Source: an uncultured Treponema sp.
Lineage (GTDB): Bacteria > Spirochaetota > Spirochaetia > Treponematales > Treponemataceae
DNA: 6,576 nt
Direction: 5' to 3'
Assembly: GCA_938045195.1 (NCBI GenBank)
Contig: CALINC010000007.1
Coordinates: 1-6,576, forward strand
Shown piece after piece: positions 1 through 5,638 of the stretch (position 1 is the stretch's first letter; each line of letters begins with the position of its first letter). Made by a program: the position numbers and the translations under genes. The notes below the pieces were generated by a model. The model was not told the DNA's origin. It did not search any database and worked only from the letters and a program-made list of their open reading frames with translations.

Positions 1-165
1 AATTCGACAACGTAGAAATCTTCAGATTTCGAGGCTGTCGAATTCCGCCGTTTCGGAATGCAATGAGAAACGGCATACAATACACGACGTTTGCCTGCAA
101 GGCAAAATCGTGAGCGTTTTTAGACAATGCCAACTGCATTGTCTAAAATAAGCCTTTCATAAAAC
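1..165 (-). repeat. Multi-hairpin repeat copy C1 (minus orientation, cut by window edge)
   Basis: Read on the minus strand this is a chain of four hairpins. H1 (118-148) has perfect 13-bp arms, TTTTAGACAATGC and its complement, with a 5-nt loop. H2 (83-112) has outer arms CACGA/TCGTG and an inner TTTGCC/GGCAAA stem. H3 (47-74) has GCCGTTTC/GAAACGGC arms. H4 (1-44) has outer AATTCGACA/TGTCGAATT and inner GAAATC/GATTTC stems separated by a 5-nt internal loop on each side. The copy is nearly identical to C2 (5474-5636) over most of H1-H3: 42 nt run without a mismatch from mid-H1 into H2, and another 32 nt from H2 into H3. H4 has a different sequence but the same fold. It sits downstream of recA in recA's orientation. 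It may continue beyond position 1. The family is not one I can name. Confidence 0.88.
143..160 (-). other. Five-codon micro-ORF with strong Shine-Dalgarno, ending inside repeat C1
   Basis: On the minus strand an AGGAGG (complement of 165-170) lies 4 nt upstream of an ATG (158-160). The frame reads Met-Lys-Gly-Leu-Phe and then a TAG that is part of the H1 stem. Such a good ribosome site in front of five codons suggests either a leader peptide or the joined remains of a gene whose body was lost up to the repeat. The Gly-Leu-Phe-stop ending equals the end of the methyltransferase gene at 5490, because both come from the repeat. No stable product is implied. Confidence 0.4.
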
Positions 166-172
166 CTCCTTT

Positions 173-194
173 GTTTAGGCTACTACACCTAAAC
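173..194 (-). other. Short hairpin upstream of the micro-ORF Shine-Dalgarno
   Basis: GTTTAGG (173-179) and CCTAAAC (188-194) form a perfect 7-bp stem with an 8-nt loop. On the minus strand it lies immediately 5' of the AGGAGG site at 165-170 and between recA and repeat C1. No U-tract follows, so it is not a typical intrinsic terminator. A role in controlling the adjacent ribosome site is only a guess. Confidence 0.5.
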
Positions 195-284
195 ACAAAT
201 AAATTTGAGGCTAAGCTAGCATACTTTATTTTTCTTATCAAGCATTTTTTTTACATACTATAGCTGCTTAAATATTAAAAATCT

Positions 285-1520
285 TTAAAATAAGCTGTCG
301 TCGGCAGGTTTTCCGATTACTTCGGGTTTTCCTCTTTCCCGTGTTCCGGCTTTTTGTGCCGCCGTATCGTTTTCGTCTGTTGCGGTTGAGCTTTCGGAAG
401 AATCGGAGCGGGCTGCAGCAACGGCGGCAGCTTTTTCTTGAGCTTCCTTTTGTTCTTGTGTTTTTTCGGTAAAACTTGAAATATACGGACGGCCGGGAAA
501 CAGTTTTTCCCGCAGAGTCTTTTCAATACTGCGCGTGAGTTCTATATTTTCTTCCAAGAATTTAACGGCATTGGGTCTGCCTTGCCCGATTTTGTCTTCG
601 CCGTAAGAATACCACGAACCGCTTTTTTTGATTATTTCCTGTTTAACGGCTGAATCTAAAAGGCTTCCGTAGGGGCACACACCCTTACCGAACTGAATTT
701 CCATTTCAGCATTTTTAAAGGGCGGGGCAACCTTATTCTTTACCACTTTTACTTTTATTTTATTTCCCCATGCTCCGTCATCGTCTTTGCCTATTGTTTC
801 GGTTTTTCTTACATCAAGCCGTACGGAAGCGTAAAACTTTAAGGCATTTCCGCCTGTAGTCGTCTCGGGGCTTCCGAAAAAAACACCGATTTTCATCCGT
901 ATCTGGTTAATAAAAATTATGATACACTTCGATTTACTGATGATTGCCGTTAGCTTTCGTAATGCTTGGCTCATAAGACGGGCTTGTAAGCCCATGTGTG
1001 AGTCGCCCATTTCGCCTTCAATTTCAGCCTGCGGGGTGAGGGCTGCGACCGAGTCGATTACTATTATATCAACTGCACCCGATCGTACTAAACTTTCGGC
1101 AATTTCCAAAGCCTGTTCGCCGGTATCCGGCTGCGAAACCCAAAGTTCATCAATATTTACGCCCAAGGCTTTTGCATATTGCGGGTCTAACGCATGTTCT
1201 GCGTCAATAAAGGCTGCAATACCGTGCTGTTTTTGGGCTTCGGCAACGGCATGCAGTGCAATGGTTGTTTTTCCTGAAGATTCAGGACCGAAAATTTCGA
1301 TAATTCTTCCGCGCGGATAACCGCCGATGCCGAGTGCTTCGTCCAATAAAATGCTTCCGGACGGTATAGAATCAATATTGCCGATTGCGGGATTACTTCC
1401 CAACTTCATTAACGAGCCTTGGCCGAACTGTTTTTCGATTTGAAGCCGAGCAGCTTCAAGTGCTTTTAATTTGTCTTCCGGATTTGCATCTGCCGGCATT
1501 TCGTTTCTTGTTTTTGCCAC
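285..1520 (-). CDS. recA: RecA recombinase
   Basis: This is the ATP-dependent DNA strand-exchange protein of homologous recombination and recombinational repair, acting in the cytoplasm as a filament on single-stranded DNA. The 411-residue product carries Walker A GPESSGKT (78-85), the catalytic Glu in FIDAEHALD (E108), and Walker B DIIVID (151-156). It also has the L1 region EGEMGDSHMG (168-177), the L2 DNA-binding loop with GSPETTTGGNALKF (216-229), and the conserved IGQGRPNA segment near 311. Residues after about 350 form a low-complexity Ala/Glu/Ser/Thr tail ending DDSLF, which makes the protein longer than E. coli RecA (353 residues). The start is GTG (1518-1520): AAGGAG lies 6 nt upstream and the RecA N-terminus begins there, although the frame stays open to 1676. 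At the L2 tip, Phe replaces the Met of E. coli GVMFG, and Ser replaces its Asn. The gene is visibly more GC-rich than its neighbours. It is divergent from the 1727 gene and has its own promoter. Confidence 0.98.
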   Translation of the reverse strand: MAKTRNEMPADANPEDKLKALEAARLQIEKQFGQGSLMKLGSNPAIGNIDSIPSGSILLDEALGIGGYPRGRIIEIFGPESSGKTTIALHAVAEAQKQHGIAAFIDAEHALDPQYAKALGVNIDELWVSQPDTGEQALEIAESLVRSGAVDIIVIDSVAALTPQAEIEGEMGDSHMGLQARLMSQALRKLTAIISKSKCIIIFINQIRMKIGVFFGSPETTTGGNALKFYASVRLDVRKTETIGKDDDGAWGNKIKVKVVKNKVAPPFKNAEMEIQFGKGVCPYGSLLDSAVKQEIIKKSGSWYSYGEDKIGQGRPNAVKFLEENIELTRSIEKTLREKLFPGRPYISSFTEKTQEQKEAQEKAAAVAAARSDSSESSTATDENDTAAQKAGTRERGKPEVIGKPADDSLF

Positions 1521-1526
1521 AATAAT

Positions 1527-1532
1527 CTCCTT
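1527..1532 (-). promoter_or_regulatory. recA ribosome binding site fixing the GTG start
   Basis: The minus strand reads AAGGAG, 6 nt ahead of the GTG at 1518-1520. No comparable site precedes any upstream in-frame start candidate, so this decides the recA start. Confidence 0.88.
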
Positions 1533-1626
1533 GCTATTTTTTCCGTTTCTACTATTATTATATGAAATAAAAAACTTTATGTATATTTTTAAAATTACAA
1601 AAAACGGCAAAAAATTAAACGGAAAT

Positions 1627-1655
1627 ATTATATAAAATTTAAAGTGAAAAGGCAA
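1627..1655 (-). promoter_or_regulatory. recA promoter (sigma-70 type)
   Basis: On the minus strand TTGCCT (complement of 1650-1655) is followed after exactly 17 nt by a perfect TATAAT (complement of 1627-1632). Transcription would start near 1620, giving a leader of about 100 nt. That leader has AAACGGAAA/TTTCCGTTT complementary ends (1617-1625 and 1540-1548) that could pair over a long loop. I see no E. coli-type (CTG-N10-CAG) or Bacillus-type (GAAC-N4-GTTC) LexA operator here, so SOS control by those repressors is not supported. Confidence 0.75.
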
Positions 1656-1663
1656 GACGGCGG

Positions 1664-1692
1664 TTGACATCATCAATATAAGCCTGTATAGT
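1664..1692 (+). promoter_or_regulatory. Promoter of the PsbP/DcrB-like gene (sigma-70 type)
   Basis: A perfect TTGACA (1664-1669) is followed after 17 nt by TATAGT (1687-1692). The predicted start is near 1699, leaving a leader of about 28 nt that includes GGAG (1717-1720) 6 nt before the ATG at 1727. Its -35 lies only 8 bp from the -35 of the divergent recA promoter. Confidence 0.82.
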
Positions 1693-1726
1693 AAGTTTAA
1701 AGGGGCTTTACAGTCCGGAGAATTTT

Positions 1727-2254
1727 ATGAAAAGAAAGTTTTCTATTATTTTTTTATTTTTATTTTTTATTCAAGCCGTATCGGCTCAAAACGTCTGTAC
1801 GGACACAGTGGGGAATTTTAGTTTTGTAATGCCTGACGGCTGGACGGCTGTAACATTGGACGGTGTGCAATATAGGGCTGCGGCAGGTATCACCATAGAA
1901 AGCTTTACGCAAAATATTACCGCAATGCGTGAAAAATTTGCTGGGGCTCTTGATGAATATCTTGAAGAAGCAAAAAAACATCTTATTGCTCAAGAAGGAG
2001 AAGTGCAAATTTTTAAAGAAGAACCTTTTACGACCGCAGAAAATATTGAAGGGCGTAAAATTGTTTTTGATTGTATATATTCCGATATTTCGTTAAGGCA
2101 ATATCTTTATATTTTCCAAGTTGAAAATATATGTTTTTTATTTACATGTTCGGTTGCTGCAGGCGAGCCTGAAGAAATTGAAACGGTTTTTGACGAGAGT
2201 ATGAAAACATTTCGTACTTTACGTAAAGAAGTAAATTCCGAAGTCAAAAAATAG
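1727..2254 (+). CDS. Secreted PsbP/DcrB-like protein
   Basis: This is a small exported protein of 175 residues. The first 20 form a clear signal peptide: a Lys/Arg start, a Phe/Ile/Leu-rich core at 5-15, and cleavage likely after AVSA before QN. The mature part resembles the PsbP/DcrB (Mog1-like) fold. It has an opening strand NFSFVMPDGW (30-39) typical of this group, a helix around 68-88, a central GRKIVFDCIY strand (109-118), a strand pair with YLYIF and ICFLFTCS, and a closing helix ending in a SMKTFRTL-like segment (158-165). Members of this fold are found in diverse envelope-associated proteins without a common enzymatic role, so I assign none. The start is supported by GGAG 6 nt upstream and by a strong promoter. 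The protein should reside in the periplasm or be released. It is followed 73 bp later by a second exported protein on the same strand, and the two may share a transcript. The family call is from pattern recognition and is moderately sure. Confidence 0.85.
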   Translation: MKRKFSIIFLFLFFIQAVSAQNVCTDTVGNFSFVMPDGWTAVTLDGVQYRAAAGITIESFTQNITAMREKFAGALDEYLEEAKKHLIAQEGEVQIFKEEPFTTAENIEGRKIVFDCIYSDISLRQYLYIFQVENICFLFTCSVAAGEPEEIETVFDESMKTFRTLRKEVNSEVKK

Positions 2255-2269
2255 AATATTATAAAAACC

Positions 2270-2309
2270 CGGCAGAGACTTCTAAAATCCGGAATTTTAA
2301 AGACTGCCG
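2270..2309. other. Intergenic imperfect hairpin
   Basis: CGGCAG (2270-2275) pairs with CTGCCG (2304-2309). Inside, TAAAAT (2283-2288) pairs with ATTTTA (2294-2299) around a CCGGA loop. On the minus strand the stem is followed by GGTTTTTAT, the pattern of an intrinsic terminator. On the plus strand no U-tract follows, so it is not a convincing terminator for the 1727 gene. It could block antisense transcription towards recA or shape the mRNA between two co-transcribed genes. Confidence 0.45.
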
Positions 2310-2327
2310 AAACTGCCTAAAAAACGT

Positions 2328-3431
2328 ATGAACAAAAGAAAAAAAATCAGATTAATTTTTATTCTATTCATTGCCTTATTATGGGCTGCCGCAATTTTTA
2401 AAATATATTCTATAATGAATAAATATAAAGAGAGTTCCGGCAAGATTGCTCTATCTCCTCAAACCGATGCAGCGGTTCCCTTAAAAAGGAATACCCCCGA
2501 AGAAATATTTTTTTCGGATTATATTAAAGCTCTTTATTCCGATTATTATGATATTGAAAATGTTTATGTCTACAATTATGTTCCGGATGATGAAGATATT
2601 GTTGACGATGAAAATGCAAAATATTATTTTGTTACGATTGAAAAAAAATTAAAATATAATTCGGTTTATAAATTACCGTTTGTTGCAGGGATGAAAAAAG
2701 CTGTTGATGAATTAGATCCTTCAAGCCGTGCAAAAGAAATATATAATAAACGGACAAATGAATTAAAACAATATATAGGACTTACCCAAATTGAAAATAA
2801 TATCTTTAAACTTATTTTTAGTGAACAAGGTAATTTTAAAAATGTAAAAGTGAGGATTGCAACATATCATTCCGAAATTTCCGCGTCTGCATTAAAACCG
2901 CCGGAAGATTCCGTAATGTTTAAAGAGGGATATGATTTTATATATTTTTTTATTGTGAGCAAACTTAAGAAAATAAACTATAATAATTTTAAAGCAATAA
3001 ATTATGCCGATAAATATTCATCAAATCCTATGAATGCAGGAAAAGATCAAAAACTGTGGAATAAAAACTATAAGGCTTATGAAAATGATTGCGCCAATTT
3101 CGTTTCGCAATGTATTTATGCAGGCGGAATAGAAGAAACAAAAATCTGGTATCCTGAAAGCCTGTATTGGATTCGTACCGGAAGCCCGAAATATGCAGAT
3201 ATAGGCGGTGTAACAACATATATGCAGCGTAAAAATTTATTTTCGATAACAGGATATTCCGGAGCGAGTGCCGGCGGGTTTATTTGTTTAATAAAAGAGT
3301 CTCATGTGGTATTTATAACTTCAAATGATAGTATAACCATTTTATTTAACGGACATACGAATGACCGCAAACGGGTTTCATTTCCGCATTTAAATGATGA
3401 TGAAGCCTTATACTTAACTCCGAATAATTGA
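2328..3431 (+). CDS. Membrane-anchored protein with C-terminal Amidase_6-type cysteine hydrolase domain
   Basis: The product has 367 residues. A Lys/Arg-rich start (MNKRKKIR) and one hydrophobic segment (about 9-28) indicate a signal anchor, leaving the rest outside the cytoplasmic membrane. Residues about 55-215 form an unassigned region rich in Tyr, Lys and Asp. The last 150 residues match the putative amidase (Amidase_6, papain/NlpC-P60-like) pattern: AINYADKY (223-230), NDCANFVSQCIYAGG (253-267) with likely catalytic Cys255, a Trp/Tyr stretch (WYPESLYWIRTGS), SHVVFIT (325-331) with His326, and GHTND (342-346). The usual Gly-Asp pair before the catalytic-His strand is replaced by Gly-Gly-Phe, a deviation that could affect activity. 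Such domains are thought to cut amide bonds in peptidoglycan or peptides, and the substrate here is unknown. No Shine-Dalgarno is visible before the ATG. I chose this start because it gives a complete signal anchor. The gene lies between two other exported proteins. Confidence 0.88.
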   Translation: MNKRKKIRLIFILFIALLWAAAIFKIYSIMNKYKESSGKIALSPQTDAAVPLKRNTPEEIFFSDYIKALYSDYYDIENVYVYNYVPDDEDIVDDENAKYYFVTIEKKLKYNSVYKLPFVAGMKKAVDELDPSSRAKEIYNKRTNELKQYIGLTQIENNIFKLIFSEQGNFKNVKVRIATYHSEISASALKPPEDSVMFKEGYDFIYFFIVSKLKKINYNNFKAINYADKYSSNPMNAGKDQKLWNKNYKAYENDCANFVSQCIYAGGIEETKIWYPESLYWIRTGSPKYADIGGVTTYMQRKNLFSITGYSGASAGGFICLIKESHVVFITSNDSITILFNGHTNDRKRVSFPHLNDDEALYLTPNN

Positions 3432-3463
3432 TATGCAATGCGATAAAATATTTTTTACACCCA

Positions 3464-3492
3464 TTTACAAAAATTGAATTTAACCTTATACT
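3464..3492 (+). promoter_or_regulatory. Promoter of the VWA gene, predicted to give a leaderless mRNA
   Basis: TTTACA (3464-3469) and TATACT (3487-3492) are 17 nt apart. The expected start, about 7 nt past the -10, is 3499-3500, and the chosen ATG begins at 3500. No Shine-Dalgarno exists between promoter and ATG. The pattern fits a leaderless transcript. Confidence 0.68.
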
Positions 3493-3499
3493 TTCATGT

Positions 3500-4654
3500 A
3501 TGAAGAAGACATTTGTTAATATGCTGCTTATATTCATAAGCATACTCACTGCGGCACTTCAAGCGCAAGATCTTTCATTGGGTAAAGATGATCTTCTCGT
3601 TATTCAAAATCCTGCGGGAGGTTATCATCTTTATATAAAAGCAAAGCCGGATATAAAAAGCGTTTTATTGACAGAAACAACCCGCGACCCCGACTTGAAA
3701 TTGGACAATTATGCTTACAGAGCACCGGATCATAATCCCATAAACGGCGATGAAAAAAGGCTATTAAACGGAGAATTTATTTTACCGGAAAAAAATTTGT
3801 TTAGTCTTATCGATTCAACGGTAGAAGATAATACTCCGCTGGGGGAGGCTTTTCATATTTGGATTCCGTATATAATTCTTTATGGGTATGATTGGTCAAG
3901 ACATGGCGAGGTTGAAGTTAAGGACGGGACATTTTTTAATATACGGACATTTGCAAAACCATACGGCGATTATAGCGGTGAGTTTAAAGATAATCCTTTT
4001 ATACTGCGGGTAACGCAAAAACCGCTGGAACCTAAAGATGCAATCGAACCCGAAACGGAAAGTTACAGCGGAGATGCAGTTAAAGTCTTTTCACAATTGG
4101 CGGATACAACTTCAGGAAAAATGATTTATGCAAAAAACTCAAGCGAAATTATTCCTCTTATAAAATCTATTTTGGAAAAAAAAGAAAATGACGATTTGGA
4201 TTTGCTGTTCGCAATAGATTCTACCGAAAGTATGAAAGATGATATAGAAGCGGTTCGTTCCGGAATTACGGTTATGCTGGCAGAAGCCATACCGCAGTAT
4301 AGGTCATGCAGAATTGCATTGATTTTATATAAGGATTATCGGGAAGACTTCCTTGTACGTGAAGCCTGTGTATTTACGGATAATTTAAAGAAGTTTGAAA
4401 AAGCATTATTCGGATTTAAAATTTTCGGAGGACGTGATATTCCTGAAGCCGTATATGAGGGCATATATTTGGGACTGCAGCAGTCATGGCGCTCTGCGGA
4501 TAACAGCGTAGACAAAAAACTTATTCTTATCGGCGATGCCCCTCCGCATTCACGCCCCCGCGGAAAAATAAAAAAAGAAGATGTAGATAAACTTGCAGCT
4601 GAAAAAAATGTTTCAATTTATCCTATTATCCTTCCTCACGGGCTTTCATATTAA
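3500..4654 (+). CDS. Secreted VWA-domain protein
   Basis: The product has 384 residues from the ATG at 3500. Residues 1-22 are a signal peptide (MKK, an Ile/Leu-rich core, cleavage after LQA before QD). The first 210 or so mature residues are an unassigned region with many short beta-like stretches. From about 233 a von Willebrand factor A domain follows: LDLLFAIDSTESM with the metal-site pattern Asp-x-Thr-x-Ser (D240, T242, S244), a central strand RIALILYKDYRED, the GGRDIPEAV motif (310-318) typical of one VWA subgroup, and LILIGDAPPH (341-350). VWA domains bind partner proteins through a metal ion, so a surface or periplasmic binding role is likely, with the partner unknown. The frame is open upstream to a TTG at 3428 that overlaps the preceding stop. 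I rejected that start because the signal peptide begins at 3500 and a promoter lies in between. The protein ends directly after the VWA domain. Confidence 0.9.
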   Translation: MKKTFVNMLLIFISILTAALQAQDLSLGKDDLLVIQNPAGGYHLYIKAKPDIKSVLLTETTRDPDLKLDNYAYRAPDHNPINGDEKRLLNGEFILPEKNLFSLIDSTVEDNTPLGEAFHIWIPYIILYGYDWSRHGEVEVKDGTFFNIRTFAKPYGDYSGEFKDNPFILRVTQKPLEPKDAIEPETESYSGDAVKVFSQLADTTSGKMIYAKNSSEIIPLIKSILEKKENDDLDLLFAIDSTESMKDDIEAVRSGITVMLAEAIPQYRSCRIALILYKDYREDFLVREACVFTDNLKKFEKALFGFKIFGGRDIPEAVYEGIYLGLQQSWRSADNSVDKKLILIGDAPPHSRPRGKIKKEDVDKLAAEKNVSIYPIILPHGLSY

Positions 4655-4681
4655 AATATAAATCTTTACTTTACATATCTC

Positions 4682-4710
4682 TTTTCCATTTTTTTATTTT
4701 TATGTAAAAT
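4682..4710 (+). promoter_or_regulatory. Possible weak promoter of the RNA methyltransferase gene
   Basis: TAAAAT (4705-4710) is a good -10 preceded by TG (4703-4704). Only a poor -35 (TTTTCC, 4682-4687) is found at 17 nt. The expected start would fall on or next to the ATG at 4717, again with no Shine-Dalgarno in the T-rich leader. The alternative is read-through from the VWA gene, which ends 62 bp upstream. Confidence 0.4.
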
Positions 4711-4716
4711 ATTATT

Positions 4717-5490
4717 ATGAGTAAAAAATTTTTAAAAGAATTACCGGTTTGCGGGTTTGCAGCCGTATCGGCATTGGGTAAATATCATCCTGAAAAAATT
4801 TCACGTTTATTTTTTTCAAAAGATAAAGTAAAACAATTCGGAGAACTTTGTAAATACTTAGCTGAAAATAAAAAGCTATACCGTATTGTTTCAGATGAAG
4901 ACTTGGAAAAACTTTCCGGCTCGGTACATCATCAAGGCGTAACCGCTATGATTTTTGAACCTGTTATTCCACGTCTCAAATATGACGAAATTGAGAAGTG
5001 GCAGAAAAATCATTCTATAATTTTAGTGCTTGATGAAGTCGGCAACGCAAATAATCTCGGTGCAATTATCCGAAGTGCAGCTTTTTTCGGGATTGAAAAT
5101 ATTATTTTAACCGAAGAAGATAAGCAGGCTGATATTACAACTTCCGCATATCGGGTAGCTCAGGGCGGAATGGAATTTGTTAAATTATTTAAAGTTTCAT
5201 CGACGGCTTGGTTTTTGCGTCAATGCCGCGGAAAAATAAATTGCATCGGTACCGACTTACGCGCTCATCATGTTCTTGCGGATATGCCCCGCTTGCTTGA
5301 AAAAAATGAAGCCTGCGCGGTGGTGTTAGGAAATGAAGAACATGGAATAAACAGCGAGGCAAAAAAACTTTGTACATATCTTGTAAAAATTGCCGGTGCG
5401 GGCACTATAGAAAGTTTAAATGTCGCACAGGCTGCAGCGCTTTTTTGCAATAGTTTAATAACAGGAAGAAAAAATGAAGGCTTATTTTAA
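4717..5490 (+). CDS. SpoU/TrmH-family RNA 2'-O-ribose methyltransferase
   Basis: This SPOUT enzyme transfers a methyl group from S-adenosylmethionine to a ribose 2'-hydroxyl in tRNA or rRNA. The 257-residue product has an N-terminal SpoU substrate-binding domain (about 10-80, starting VCGFAAVSAL) and a catalytic SpoU domain (about 100-248). Motif 1 is NLGAIIRSA (113-121) with the conserved Arg119. Motif 2 is VVLGNEEHGI (202-211). Motif 3 is IESLNVAQAAAL (231-242), which closes the trefoil-knot cofactor site. Length and two-domain form are like RlmB (23S rRNA Gm2251), but the target cannot be read from the sequence, so no symbol is given. No Shine-Dalgarno is visible; the ATG is placed by homology of the N-terminus. 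The final codons (Glu-Gly-Leu-Phe-stop) coincide with the first bases of repeat C2, so the C-terminal tail appears to have been supplied or reshaped by that repeat. The conserved domain is complete. Confidence 0.93.
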   Translation: MSKKFLKELPVCGFAAVSALGKYHPEKISRLFFSKDKVKQFGELCKYLAENKKLYRIVSDEDLEKLSGSVHHQGVTAMIFEPVIPRLKYDEIEKWQKNHSIILVLDEVGNANNLGAIIRSAAFFGIENIILTEEDKQADITTSAYRVAQGGMEFVKLFKVSSTAWFLRQCRGKINCIGTDLRAHHVLADMPRLLEKNEACAVVLGNEEHGINSEAKKLCTYLVKIAGAGTIESLNVAQAAALFCNSLITGRKNEGLF

Positions 5491-5636
5491 ACAATGCAGT
5501 TGGCATTGTCTAAAAACGCTCACGATTTTGCCCTTCGGCAAACGTCGTGTATTGTATGCCGTTTCTCACTAGCGTTGCGAAACGGCGGAAATTCATCAAT
5601 CCTCGAAAATTGACATTTTCTGCGGTTGATGAATTT
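5474..5636 (+). repeat. Multi-hairpin repeat copy C2 (complete)
   Basis: This is the one full copy wholly inside the window. H1 (5485-5515) has the 13-bp arms of the other copies, with one A-C mismatch caused by A5490. H2 (5521-5549) has outer CACGA/TCGTG and inner TTTGCC/GGCAAA. H3 (5558-5586) has GCCGTTTC/GAAACGGC. H4 (5590-5635) has outer AATTCATCAA/TTGATGAATT and inner GAAAAT/ATTTTC stems. Compared with C1, both H4 stems differ in sequence on both arms and still pair. The left edge overlaps the last 17 bases of the methyltransferase gene, including its stop. It has the same orientation as C3 and C4 and the opposite one to C1. Confidence 0.92.
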
Positions 5637-5638
5637 AT

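Noticed and set aside
1..165. CRISPR array
   Set aside because: The copies are about 160 bp, internally palindromic, few, and not separated by equal-length spacers.
195..284. Intrinsic terminator immediately after recA
   Set aside because: A/T runs are present, but I find no GC-stable stem followed by a U-tract on the minus strand.
919..1320. Plus-strand open frame within recA
   Set aside because: It is an antisense shadow of a conserved, GC-richer gene, with no promoter or family resemblance.
1521..1676. Extending recA upstream to 1676
   Set aside because: The extra residues are AT-derived, not RecA-like, and overlap the promoter and ribosome site. GTG 1520 has a good Shine-Dalgarno.
1521..1726. 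LexA/SOS operator at recA
   Set aside because: No CTG-N10-CAG or GAAC-N4-GTTC match is found in the intergenic region.
3428..3499. TTG start for the VWA protein
   Set aside because: It adds 24 residues in front of a clear signal peptide and would place the promoter inside the gene.
5485..5515. H1 as an intrinsic terminator
   Set aside because: The stem is strong but A/T-rich at its base and is followed by ACGC rather than a U-tract. A 3'-end role is possible, but the classical pattern is missing.
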